Source: Clostridium sp. cel8
Lineage (GTDB): Bacteria > Bacillota > Clostridia > Clostridiales > Clostridiaceae
Assembly: GCF_014050525.1 (NCBI RefSeq)
Contig: NZ_JACGAG010000005.1
Span: 93,672 to 157,671 of the forward strand
Reading direction: 5' to 3'
Length of the DNA: 64,000 nucleotides
Positions 26,044 through 32,978 of this stretch are shown here, piece after piece. Below the pieces are notes generated by a model, which saw only the letters and a program-made list of their open reading frames with translations, made no database searches and was not told the DNA's origin. Every line of letters begins with the position of its first letter. Positions within the stretch are counted from its first letter, which is position 1. Made by a program: the position numbers and the translations under genes.

Positions 26044-26138
26044 CCTAAGGAAATACCTTAGAAAAAATAAAAAAATAATAGTCCCCCTATTATTAATGTA
26101 AAAAATAAGTATCTGTTATTTAGGATACTTATTTTTTT
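26044..26138 (+). ncRNA. Putative csRNA-like small RNA, copy 1 (~95 nt)
   Basis: From the expected start near 26044 there are three hairpins. Hairpin 1 is CTAAGG-AAATA-CCTTAG. Hairpin 2 is AATAATAG/CTATTATT with loop TCCCC (26074-26094). The last is a terminator, AAATAAGTATC/GATACTTATTT plus T7 (26103-26138). No reading frame with an SD is present. The C-rich loop could pair with G-rich ribosome binding sites, as known for csRNAs and other Firmicute C-rich RNAs. Expression and targets are inferred. Confidence 0.55.
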
Positions 26139-26329
26139 GATTTTGCTTTAGAGAAAAGGTAGATATTAAATAAAACACCTAAAATACTAATAGATCCAGA
26201 TATAATAAAAATCAAATCATGTGTCTTTTCCCATGCAATAATAGAAATTATTCCTATACATATTATTATAATTAATGAGATAAAAATAATTATATTAATA
26301 AGCTTGCTATTAAAATCTTTATTACTCAT
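26129..26329 (-). CDS. Small two-span membrane protein (66 aa), unknown
   Basis: A 66-residue protein with AAAGGA 8-9 bases before its ATG. It has two hydrophobic spans (about residues 9-29 and 36-59), separated by a short W-E-K-T-H-D loop, and a basic K-A-K-S-K-K tail. The stop codon lies inside the terminator stem of the first sRNA-like repeat, so the two units converge. I do not recognise the family. It is bracketed by the two direct repeats and may have been carried in with the duplication. Confidence 0.6.
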   Translation of the reverse strand: MSNKDFNSKLINIIIFISLIIIICIGIISIIAWEKTHDLIFIISGSISILGVLFNIYLFSKAKSKK

Positions 26330-26404
26330 AAGAGTATCCTTTCATTTACTTAGGAGAAAATATACTTTAATTATCGAAACAAATATCTAAAGCTATAGTT
26401 GCAG

Positions 26405-26497
26405 CTATAAATAATTAATCTTGTCTAAGAATCCTAAATAACTGCTATCCATAACTTTTAAAATTGGTTCTTCATCAAAAAAGTCACTTATCTGCAT
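26405..26497 (-). CDS. Possible 30-residue remnant or small protein
   Basis: A short minus-strand frame starting M-Q-I-S-D-F-F-D-E-E with a weak AGGAT upstream. It ends at TAG 26405-26407. It overlaps the sequence just before repeat copy 2, whose counterpart before copy 1 is truncated. It may be the first part of a broken gene. No function can be assigned. Confidence 0.25.
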   Translation of the reverse strand: MQISDFFDEEPILKVMDSSYLGFLDKINYL

Positions 26498-26510
26498 TAT
26501 ATAATCCTAA

Positions 26511-26547
26511 TTTTAAGGAAATTTTAATATTACACATGTAATATAAT
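26511..26547 (+). promoter_or_regulatory. CiaR-like response-regulator promoter, copy 2
   Basis: The same TTTAAG-GAAAT-TTTAAT box (26512-26528), with -10 TATAAT at 26542-26547 and identical spacing to copy 1. Confidence 0.6.
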
Positions 26548-26553
26548 AAACAT

Positions 26554-26649
26554 CCTAAGGAAATACCTTAGAAAAAATAAAAAAATAATAGTTCCCCCTA
26601 TTATTAATGTAAAAAATAAGTATCTGTTATTTAGGATACTTATTTTTTT
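26554..26649 (+). ncRNA. Putative csRNA-like small RNA, copy 2 (~96 nt)
   Basis: The same three hairpins as copy 1. The middle loop has one extra base (TTCCCC within 26584-26605). It ends in the same T7 terminator, so read-through to the rubrerythrin-like gene 290 bases downstream is unlikely. Confidence 0.55.
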
Positions 26650-26942
26650 ATGAAATACATAACAAGCGTAGATATTCCATTTTAATTACAATATGTAATA
26701 ATATATTGTAATTAAACGATATAAGTGTATCTATATACTTTAATTAGAATTACATAATAAAGCATTTAACAAGATATATCCTTTTTTAAAAATACTTTTT
26801 ACTGGATTATTATTTATAATTATGTTTGTTTATATATATATAGTTTTCAAAGTAATTAATCCAGGATTTTCATTTATAATTAAAGTCTAATATAATTATA
26901 GTATACTAAAGCTAAAAAGTTATTTAGAAGGGAATGTTTACT

Positions 26943-27503
26943 ATGGTCAAAATAGTTTGTACTGTTTGTGGTATGCAAATAAATGAAAAAAATTATAATT
27001 TTAATAAAGAAGCATTTATAAATTCAAATAGTAAAGAAAAAATCATGTACTGTCCATTTTGTGGAGCTCCAATTGAATACTTAATAGAAGATGGACAAGA
27101 GATAAAATATAATAGAAATAAATTAGATGAGAATAGCTCTAAAATAATAGATCATGCAGTGAAATTGGAAATTTTCAATGGAGATTTTTATAAGAAAGCT
27201 TGGAACATGGCAAAAGATGAAAATGTAAAAAGTATGTTTAAGGCCTTATCAAACATAGAATATATGCATGCTAGAATTCATAAAAAAATAGCTGGTATTA
27301 AAGAGATGCCAGTACTTAAAGAGTTGGATTATTCAAAATATAACACGGATAAAGCGTTACTTGATTTAGCTTGCAAAAGAGAAAAACATGCTGTAAATTT
27401 TTATAAAAAATATGGAAAAGAAATTAATGAAGAAAATGTTGCAAATATATTTAATATACTTTCTCAAGTTGAAAAAGAACATGTAGAACTTACAGAGAAA
27501 TAA
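26943..27503 (+). CDS. Zinc-ribbon plus ferritin-like (rubrerythrin-like) protein
   Basis: About 186 residues. The N-terminus has two Cys pairs, C-T-V-C near residue 6 and C-P-F-C near 38, forming a zinc ribbon or rubredoxin-like site. The rest is a four-helix bundle with E-Y-M-H-A near 104, R-E-K-H-A near 146 and V-E-K-E-H near 176, the E-x-x-H metal pairs of rubrerythrins. It may act as a peroxide-reducing or iron protein, but the reversed domain order (ribbon first) makes the function uncertain. ATG 26943 is preferred over 26934 because AAGGGA needs the longer spacing. Confidence 0.65.
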   Translation: MVKIVCTVCGMQINEKNYNFNKEAFINSNSKEKIMYCPFCGAPIEYLIEDGQEIKYNRNKLDENSSKIIDHAVKLEIFNGDFYKKAWNMAKDENVKSMFKALSNIEYMHARIHKKIAGIKEMPVLKELDYSKYNTDKALLDLACKREKHAVNFYKKYGKEINEENVANIFNILSQVEKEHVELTEK

Positions 27504-27511
27504 TACAGTCT

Positions 27512-27539
27512 AGCACCTGTTATTTAGGTGCTTATTTTT
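27512..27539 (+). terminator. Terminator of the rubrerythrin-like gene
   Basis: Stem AGCACCT/AGGTGCT followed by TATTTTT. Its loop (TGTTATTT) is the same as in the terminators of the two sRNA-like repeats. Confidence 0.8.
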
Positions 27540-27586
27540 GTATAAAGTATATTAACTTAGCTAAATATAAAAATATTTTTATGTTA

Positions 27587-27649
27587 TGTAAAGTTAACTT
27601 GACATAACACGTTTATAATAATATTATATATGTAAAGTAAACTTTCCAT
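27587..27649 (+). promoter_or_regulatory. Promoter with two operator-like repeats before the XRE regulator
   Basis: TTGACA (27599-27604) and TATTAT (27622-27627) have a 17-base spacer. Two 19-bp near-copies, TGTAAAGTTAACTTGACAT (27587-27605) and TGTAAAGTAAACTTTCCAT (27631-27649), lie exactly 44 bp apart, on the -35 and just after the start site. They are probably autoregulatory sites of the XRE protein. Confidence 0.6.
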
Positions 27650-27669
27650 AAAGAAAGGAGTTATAACTT

Positions 27670-27867
27670 TTGAAAAATAGATTAGAGGAAATACGAAATC
27701 AGAGAGGTATTAAGCAAGAAGAACTTGCTTCTGCGTTAAAAGTTTCAAGGCAAACTATAAGCTCTCTTGAAAATGGAAGATATAATCCATCAATAATATT
27801 AGCATTTAAAATAGCTAGATATTTTAATATGTCAATTGAAGAAATTTTTATTTATGAGGAGGAATAA
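27670..27867 (+). CDS. XRE-family helix-turn-helix regulator (65 aa)
   Basis: A compact Cro/CI-type protein: R-N-Q-R-G-I-K-Q-E-E-L-A near residue 8, then the recognition helix S-R-Q-T-I-S-S-L-E-N-G-R-Y near 26. TTG 27670 follows GAAAGGAG. The pairing with a following DUF2178-like membrane protein gene, 5 bases on, is common in Firmicutes. It likely represses its own operon through the repeats at 27587 and 27631. Confidence 0.88.
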   Translation: MKNRLEEIRNQRGIKQEELASALKVSRQTISSLENGRYNPSIILAFKIARYFNMSIEEIFIYEEE

Positions 27868-27872
27868 ATAAA

Positions 27873-28298
27873 ATGAAACAAAAAAGATTCTTATTTTTAC
27901 TTTTATCAATATCAGGAATAATATTATTGCTTTTAGCAAATTTTGTATTCACATCAGATAAATTAAAGGTATTTAATGGTTTGAGTAATGGTTTTGGATC
28001 TGCAATGCTAGTACTAGGAATTGGAAATTTAATTAACTCTTTTATAGTACCAAAATTAGAAAATGAAAAATTGAAACAATTAAAATCAATTGAGGTAAAG
28101 GATGAACGTAATATAAGAATCAAAGAAAAATCAAGCTATATGACAATGAAAGTAATGAACTATATAATTTTTGTTTTAACATTTGTATTAATATTTATGA
28201 AGGTAGATAAAATATTTTTATTTATTTGGATTTTGTTGCTATTAACAGAGTTTATATTGATTATATTATTTTCAAATTATTATTCAAAAAAGATGTAA
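27873..28298 (+). CDS. DUF2178-like integral membrane protein
   Basis: 141 residues with four hydrophobic spans (about 5-25, 37-57, 90-110 and 115-134) around the cytoplasmic motif V-K-D-E-R-N-I-R-I-K-E-K near residue 74, typical of this family next to XRE regulators. SD GAGGAGG overlaps the end of the regulator gene, so the two are translationally linked. The function is unknown; a role in envelope stress or peptide resistance is only a guess. Confidence 0.65.
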   Translation: MKQKRFLFLLLSISGIILLLLANFVFTSDKLKVFNGLSNGFGSAMLVLGIGNLINSFIVPKLENEKLKQLKSIEVKDERNIRIKEKSSYMTMKVMNYIIFVLTFVLIFMKVDKIFLFIWILLLLTEFILIILFSNYYSKKM

Positions 28299-28360
28299 AA
28301 AGAAAAATGTTCTTCTTATGTTTAAATATGTTACAGAATTTTAAATGAAATATATATAGT

Positions 28361-28397
28361 TTTTAAGGAAATTTTAATGATAGGTAGATAACATAAT
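28361..28397 (+). promoter_or_regulatory. CiaR-like promoter of the lipoprotein gene
   Basis: TTTAAG-GAAAT-TTTAAT (28362-28378) with -10 CATAAT at 28392-28397. It has the same bases and the same 30-base box-to--10 offset as the two sRNA-like units at 26001 and 26511, while the sequence between differs. Expression of the lipoprotein would start near 28404. Confidence 0.6.
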
Positions 28398-28490
28398 AGA
28401 TGTAGTAAGTTATTCACTAAAATATAGTCAAAATGTAATATTAAATGATATGTAAATTACTGTATCAGTACATAAGGAGGATGTATTAAA

Positions 28491-29021
28491 ATGAAAAAAC
28501 ACAAATTTTTAGGGAAAATAATAACATGTGTAATTGCAATGAGTCTATCTATGATGGTATTGGCTGGATGTGGAAATAGTAGTACAAGTACTGATGAAAC
28601 CACTAGTGAAACGACAACTGAGTCTAGTAGTACTACTGAAAATAGTAGTGATTCAAATACTACTGATGCAAGTACTACTGATGAAAATACTAGTGAAGTA
28701 TCTGAAAGTGAAAGGAAGGAAAAAATAGAAGAAGGTATTCAAGAGTTGGTAGATGATGGAACTATAACAGAAGAACAAGGCAAAAAGATTATTATAGCAT
28801 ATTCATCAGGTAATAAACCTAATCCTAAGAATAATCCTGAAAACGGCGAAGATAGTCAGTCAGGAGATGCACAGCCCAAAGATGGTGAAGGAAAAAATGG
28901 TGGAGCAAAAGGTGGTGCAAATAAAAATCCTTTAAGTAAATTAGTAGAAGATGGAACTATAACACAAGATCAAGCAGATGCAGTTATGGAAAAATTAGCA
29001 CCAGATAATGCAAATGAATAA
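28491..29021 (+). CDS. Secreted lipoprotein with Ser/Thr/Glu-rich linker and duplicated D-G-T-I-T motif
   Basis: A 176-residue protein with a lipobox L-A-G-C at residues 24-27 and AAGGAGG before ATG. After the anchor come about 35 residues of S/T/E/D low complexity, then a helical motif (E-L-V-D-D-G-T-I-T-E-E-Q near residue 85), a G/N/K-rich linker and a second copy (K-L-V-E-D-G-T-I-T-Q-D-Q near 150). The motif resembles DUF2680-like clostridial envelope repeats. It should be outside the membrane. The shared promoter box suggests it belongs to the regulon of the csRNA-like genes. Confidence 0.75.
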   Translation: MKKHKFLGKIITCVIAMSLSMMVLAGCGNSSTSTDETTSETTTESSSTTENSSDSNTTDASTTDENTSEVSESERKEKIEEGIQELVDDGTITEEQGKKIIIAYSSGNKPNPKNNPENGEDSQSGDAQPKDGEGKNGGAKGGANKNPLSKLVEDGTITQDQADAVMEKLAPDNANE

Positions 29022-29025
29022 ATAT

Positions 29026-29060
29026 AAAAGAAGCTCTGGAAAAGTACAGAGCTTCTTTTA
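29026..29060 (+). terminator. Terminator of the lipoprotein gene
   Basis: Perfect 13-bp stem AAAAGAAGCTCTG with CAGAGCTTCTTTT. Confidence 0.88.
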
Positions 29061-29115
29061 CATCTAGGAGGAGTTTACTTTGAAATATAGAATATTATAT
29101 TTAGAGGTGAATTAC

Positions 29116-29328
29116 ATGAAAATGGGTATAAGAAAGCCAAGTATTAAGAAAAGTATAAAGGCCAGGACAACAGGAAGAGCTAAAAGGGCAATTAAGAGAA
29201 GTGTAAATCCATTGTACGGTAAGAAAGGTATGGGATGGATCAACAATCCAAAGAAGGCTGCTTATAATAAAGTTTACAGAAAGACAAGTATCGGAATATT
29301 TGATTTAATAAAAAAATTACTTAAATAA
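29116..29328 (+). CDS. Small, highly basic protein (70 aa), unknown
   Basis: A Lys/Arg-rich protein starting M-K-M-G-I-R-K-P-S-I-K-K-S with N-P-L-Y-G-K-K-G-M-G near residue 34. The composition suggests nucleic-acid binding. Two initiation signals are stacked: AGAGGTGA before ATG 29116 and AGGAGGAG before an in-frame TTG at 29080 that would add 12 residues. Similar short basic proteins occur in clostridial genomes and phages. I cannot assign a role. Confidence 0.6.
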   Translation: MKMGIRKPSIKKSIKARTTGRAKRAIKRSVNPLYGKKGMGWINNPKKAAYNKVYRKTSIGIFDLIKKLLK

Positions 29329-29351
29329 GAGCTTAAAAAGGCTCTTTTTTT
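29327..29351 (+). terminator. Terminator of the basic protein gene
   Basis: Stem AAGAGC/GCTCTT followed by TTTTTT; the stem overlaps the stop codon. Confidence 0.75.
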
Positions 29352-29405
29352 ATAAAAAATAGTGTAATATAATACATAAATATAAAGATAAAAGGGGGCA
29401 GATAA

Positions 29406-29981
29406 ATGAATAGTGATATTGTAATACGCATGGCAACTACAGAAGATGCAAAAGAAATTTTAGATATATATTCACCATATATAACGGATACTGCAATAAC
29501 TTTTGAATATGATGTTCCATCTGTTAAAGAATTTCAAGAGAGAATTAAGAATACCTTAAAGAAGTATCCATACATAGTGGCAATAGAAAATAATAGTATT
29601 ATTGGGTATTCATATGTATCACCATTTAATAAAAGAGCAGCATACGATTGGGCTGTGGAAGTTACAATATATCTAAGACAAGATTCAAAAGGCAGAGGAG
29701 TAGGTAAGAAGTTGTATTTAGCTTTGGAGAAAATATTGAAAAAACAAAATATTCTTAACCTAAATGCCTGTATTGCACATACAAGTAAAGAAGATATTCA
29801 TCTTAGTAATGCAAGTGAACACTTTCATAAGCATCTAGGATATAAGAAAGTAGGTCATTTTACAAAGTGCGGATATAAGTTTGGTACTTGGTACGATATG
29901 ATTTGGATGGAGAAAATTATTGGTGAGCACTCTATTAATCCAAAGCCAATAATTCCAATTACAGATTTGTACAAACTATAA
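29406..29981 (+). CDS. GNAT N-acetyltransferase, phosphinothricin acetyltransferase-like
   Basis: 191 residues. It begins I-R-M-A-T-T-E-D-A and has the Pat/YncA-type T-F-E-Y near residue 37, W-A-V-E-V-T-I-Y-L near 81 and the acetyl-CoA loop S-K-G-R-G-V-G-K-K near 98, ending in the F-H-K-H-L-G-Y and W-Y-D-M-I-W-M strands of this subgroup. Relatives acetylate phosphinothricin, methionine sulfoximine or similar amines; the substrate here is unknown. The SD is G-rich (AAGGGGGC), a possible partner for C-rich sRNA loops. Confidence 0.85.
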   Translation: MNSDIVIRMATTEDAKEILDIYSPYITDTAITFEYDVPSVKEFQERIKNTLKKYPYIVAIENNSIIGYSYVSPFNKRAAYDWAVEVTIYLRQDSKGRGVGKKLYLALEKILKKQNILNLNACIAHTSKEDIHLSNASEHFHKHLGYKKVGHFTKCGYKFGTWYDMIWMEKIIGEHSINPKPIIPITDLYKL

Positions 29982-30007
29982 AAATATTATATTCAAAAGA
30001 ATAAGTA

Positions 30008-30622
30008 TTAATTAAAAAATTGAATAATACCAAGTATTATTAAAAGTATGCCTGAAGATAATGGAGCATACTTACCAAAAAAATTGCCAAACATATGATT
30101 TCCTATGGATTGACCAAATATAATTGTGAGTACACTTAATATAAATGTAAATATAACTGTAAACTCAATACTAATACCAGCTATACTTGCAGCTACTCCA
30201 GTTCCTAAATTGTTAAAGGTCAATCCAAATGCTACAAAAAGAGATTCTTTTATACTTATATCGCCAGATCTATCTAAGTCTGACTCCTCTGCATATTTTA
30301 TTACGTCATTGAGATTTTTTAAAGCAAGTTTTTTTGATTTCGTATTATTTATAAGTTTTAATATGCTTTGAATTACAAAATACAAACCTAAAATAATGAT
30401 AACTGCAGAACCTAAAATATTAGCTATATATTCAGATAAAAAAGCTGATATATATGATCCAAGTGACATAGCTAAAAAAGTGCCTGTAGATGTAATAATT
30501 GCTATTATAAGATTTGCAAGTAGTTTCATATTTATTTTCTTTATTCCATAGGCTATTCCCACAACTAAATTGTCTAGATTAGAAGATAGGCTAAATAGTA
30601 ATGCAGATAAAAATGTTGACAT
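30008..30622 (-). CDS. ytaF: Sporulation membrane protein YtaF (MntP-like)
   Basis: 204 residues with about six hydrophobic spans; the N-terminus L-L-F-S-L-S-S-N-L-D-N-L-V-V-G-I-A-Y-G and the later G-L-T-F-N-N-L-G-T-G-V-A near residue 132 form the paired acidic/asparagine repeats of the MntP/YtaF fold. In Bacillus ytaF is linked to sporulation; the transported ion is not known. AGAGAG precedes the ATG. Its presence supports a spore-forming host. Confidence 0.85.
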   Translation of the reverse strand: MSTFLSALLFSLSSNLDNLVVGIAYGIKKINMKLLANLIIAIITSTGTFLAMSLGSYISAFLSEYIANILGSAVIIILGLYFVIQSILKLINNTKSKKLALKNLNDVIKYAEESDLDRSGDISIKESLFVAFGLTFNNLGTGVAASIAGISIEFTVIFTFILSVLTIIFGQSIGNHMFGNFFGKYAPLSSGILLIILGIIQFFN

Positions 30623-30787
30623 ATAAATTCTCTCTTTCTATTATTCACAGTATAATATATGGATTGTAAATTTATATGGTGATTGAGAATTTGTGAAAAT
30701 ATTTATTGTAATAGTTTTTATTTTCACAAATTTGATGTTATGGTGTATTATTTAGTTAAGATATCCATTTAGAAAGGAAGTGGAGAT

Positions 30788-30964
30788 ATGAAAAATAAAC
30801 GTTTTGAAACTGTATTTACTGAAGGAGTTATGGAAGGCTATAGAATAATAGTTGATAGAGAAACTGGAGTAAACTATTTATATGTAACTAATGGAAGTTC
30901 TGGGGGATTAACTGTATTGTTGGATTCAGATGGAAAACCTGTTATAACAAAAAAGACAATTTGA
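30788..30964 (+). CDS. Small DUF6440-like protein (58 aa)
   Basis: A short, soluble protein starting M-K-N-K-R-F-E-T-V-F with G-Y-R-I-I-V-D-R-E-T-G-V-N-Y-L near residue 18 and G-G-L-T-V-L-L-D-S-D-G-K-P near 38. This pattern is common in small Firmicute proteins of DUF6440. AAAGGAAGTGGAG precedes ATG. No function is known. A long hairpin follows directly. Confidence 0.75.
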   Translation: MKNKRFETVFTEGVMEGYRIIVDRETGVNYLYVTNGSSGGLTVLLDSDGKPVITKKTI

Positions 30965-30973
30965 ATAGAATAA

Positions 30974-31027
30974 ATGTGTAAACTCCATAATTTAAATATG
31001 TTAATTTTTATTATGGAGTTTACACAT
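30974..31027. terminator. Long hairpin between convergent genes
   Basis: An 18-bp perfect stem, ATGTGTAAACTCCATAAT with ATTATGGAGTTTACACAT, sits between the DUF6440 gene and bioY and can serve both directions. T-tracts are weak, so efficiency is uncertain. Confidence 0.7.
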
Positions 31028-31041
31028 ATTATATCTTTAAT

Positions 31042-31590
31042 TTAAAATTCAAGTAAGTTAGTTTTAATTAACCTTTTTCGTATTTTAGGTCCTATAAAAG
31101 TGGCAATTAAGATTTTTATAATATCTCCAGGTATAAATGGAAGTACACCTACAGCAAGTGCTGCACTTAGTGATATATGGGTTTGATAGGATAGCCAAAT
31201 TGTGCCTAAAACATAACATATAGCTGTACCAAGTATCATTCCTATAAAGCATAAATACCATTTATCAGAGAAAGTATCAATGAAAAATCCTGAAATTAGT
31301 GCCATGAGAATAAATCCTATGAGATATCCTCCAGTTGGTCCGAATAATTTAGGTGCTCCACCTGTAAAATTAGAAAACACTGGAAGACCAGCAAAACCTA
31401 TTAACATGTATATTATGTAACTTATAGTGCCTTTTTTTGCGCCAAGTATATAAAGAGAAAAATAGATTGCTAAATTTGTTAATGTAATTGGTACTACACC
31501 AATAGGAATTGATAATGGTCCCAAAATGCACATAACCGCAGACATTATTCCGATAATTGACATTTCATAAGTAGTAGATTTTCTTTTCAT
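31042..31590 (-). CDS. bioY: Biotin ECF transporter S component BioY
   Basis: 182 residues, six hydrophobic spans, with the family's N-terminal S-I-P-I-G-V-V-P-I-T-L-T-N near residue 27, the G-G-P loops (T-G-G-A-P-K-L-F-G-P-T-G-G-Y near 77) and the C-terminal F-I-P-G-D-I-I-K near 152. It binds biotin and works with shared EcfA/EcfT modules encoded elsewhere. It lies 33 bases after bioB in the same direction and probably shares its BirA-controlled promoter. Confidence 0.93.
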   Translation of the reverse strand: MKRKSTTYEMSIIGIMSAVMCILGPLSIPIGVVPITLTNLAIYFSLYILGAKKGTISYIIYMLIGFAGLPVFSNFTGGAPKLFGPTGGYLIGFILMALISGFFIDTFSDKWYLCFIGMILGTAICYVLGTIWLSYQTHISLSAALAVGVLPFIPGDIIKILIATFIGPKIRKRLIKTNLLEF

Positions 31591-31623
31591 AATTTCATCT
31601 CCAATTCAATTAAATATTATTTC

Positions 31624-32574
31624 TTAAATATCAAAACCTAAATTAGTTAGCATTTTTTTATCTTGTGTAGTATTATTGCCTACAGTAGTTAACATATCAC
31701 CTGTGATTGTAGCATTGCAGCCAGACATAAAAAGGCTTGTACCACCATCTTCAAAATAATTTCTGCCAGCTGCCATGCGTATATATGCAGTAGGATTTAT
31801 ATAGCGGAATATAGCAATTGTTCTTAAAATATCATCTTTAGATAGTGGTTTTAAATTTTCATATGGAGTTCCTTTAATAGGTTTAAGTGCATTTATAGGA
31901 ATAGAGTCTACTTGCAATTCTGATAGGCTTAGAGCCATGTCAATACGATCTTCCCAAGTTTCACCTATACCGATGATACCACCAGAGCAAACTTTAAGAC
32001 CTGCTTTTTTTATCAATTTAATATTGTTTATCTTATCTTCATATGTGTGAGTAGTGCAGATATTTGGGAAATTGCGCTTTGAAGTTTCTATATTTGAATG
32101 ACACATTGAAACTCCAGCTTCTTTTAATTTAATAAATTGATCTTCAGTTAAAAGACCAAAAGATGCACAAAGATTTATATCATATTCTTTATGTATTTTT
32201 TTATAAGATTCAATAGCCTTATCGAAATCTTTTCCAGTTACAGATCTTCCAGCAGTTACAATACAAAAACGAGGAATTTTGTTTACTTGAATTTTTTTTA
32301 AATGTTCTAAAATTATATCAGGATCTAAAAAGCCATATTTTTTTATTCCAGTGTGATAATGAGTAGATTGAGCACAGAATTTACAGTTTTCACTGCAGCC
32401 ACCACTTCTTCCATTTATAATAGTACAGAGGTCAACTTTATTACCGCAAAGTTCTTTTCTGATCATGTTAGCACCTTTAAATAATTCTTTTGAGTCTTTG
32501 CTTAAAAAAAAGCTAAGATCTTCACCTCTTTTTAGACGTCTTCCATTAATAATTTCTTTTGCTAAATTAATCAT
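31624..32574 (-). CDS. bioB: Biotin synthase
   Basis: 316 residues; radical-SAM enzyme converting dethiobiotin to biotin. The [4Fe-4S] motif C-S-E-N-C-K-F-C lies near residue 59. Other family stretches are C-A-S-F-G near 135, C-S-G-G-I-I-G-I-G-E near 195 and a late A-A-G-R near 267. The start is ATG 32574-32572, with GGAGG 9 bases upstream. A longer frame to 32694 has no SD and runs into the promoter. No other bio genes are nearby. Confidence 0.95.
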   Translation of the reverse strand: MINLAKEIINGRRLKRGEDLSFFLSKDSKELFKGANMIRKELCGNKVDLCTIINGRSGGCSENCKFCAQSTHYHTGIKKYGFLDPDIILEHLKKIQVNKIPRFCIVTAGRSVTGKDFDKAIESYKKIHKEYDINLCASFGLLTEDQFIKLKEAGVSMCHSNIETSKRNFPNICTTHTYEDKINNIKLIKKAGLKVCSGGIIGIGETWEDRIDMALSLSELQVDSIPINALKPIKGTPYENLKPLSKDDILRTIAIFRYINPTAYIRMAAGRNYFEDGGTSLFMSGCNATITGDMLTTVGNNTTQDKKMLTNLGFDI

Positions 32575-32665
32575 TTTTAAAAACCTCCAGAAAAATATAT
32601 TAAAATTATAAAAAATATCTATTGCTATAAATAAATTATTAAGAATAATTATTGGGTTATTTTGA

Positions 32666-32719
32666 AGTATATATGAAAAGAAAGATATTGTCAACCATAT
32701 ATATAAAAATAGTTAACAA
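32666..32719 (-). promoter_or_regulatory. bioB-bioY promoter with BirA-type operator
   Basis: On the minus strand TTGACA (32689-32694) and TATACT (32666-32671) are 17 bases apart. The half sites TTGTCAAC (32688-32695) and GTTAACAA (32712-32719), 16 bases apart on the plus strand, match the inverted-repeat pattern of BirA biotin operators and cover the -35. Repression by biotinyl-AMP-bound BirA is inferred from the established Firmicute/E. coli pattern. Confidence 0.78.
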
Positions 32720-32978
32720 TATTTTAAATAAAGTATTACTTGAAAATAGAATAAAATGATGTACAGAGTTATAAGCAGATGTACGATAAATAACATAAGA
32801 ATAAAATTATTTCAATAAAGTTTTAATTAACATTATAATAATACTAGAATATACTACATTGCTGATATAAAAATTTACTAAAATGATAAAAATATAGACA
32901 TATGTCATATTTTATGATATAACTATAGTAAAATGATTTATTAAAATGTACCGTTACATTTATAAGGAGCCGATCAAA
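32720..32978. other. Divergent intergenic region bioB / HD-GYP
   Basis: A+T-rich sequence without a frame or strong hairpin. Several TATAAT-like boxes are possible, but I cannot choose a promoter for the HD-GYP gene. A small dyad, GACATATGTC, lies near 32897-32906. Confidence 0.4.

Larger units (their letters stand above)
25998..26138 (+). repeat. Direct repeat copy 1 (141 bp), carries an sRNA-like unit
   Basis: By direct comparison with 26508-26649, copy 1 differs by one substitution (C26032 for T26542) and one T insertion. Weaker similarity continues about 15 bases upstream (AGTGACTTATCT against AGTCACTTATCT). The two copies flank the 66-residue membrane protein gene. Confidence 0.95.
26508..26649 (+). 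repeat. Direct repeat copy 2 (142 bp), carries an sRNA-like unit
   Basis: Nearly identical to 25998-26138. The single substitution turns the -10 from CATAAT into the consensus TATAAT, so copy 2 could be the stronger promoter. The start-to-start distance between copies is 510 bases. Confidence 0.95.

Noticed and set aside
25990..26650. CRISPR array or insertion sequence made by the two direct repeats
   Set aside because: There are only two long copies, no short spacers, no terminal inverted repeats and no transposase. Promoter and terminator content fits RNA genes better.
30974..31027. Insertion-element inverted repeat
   Set aside because: The 18-bp stem lies exactly between converging genes with a short loop, so a transcription terminator is the simpler reading.
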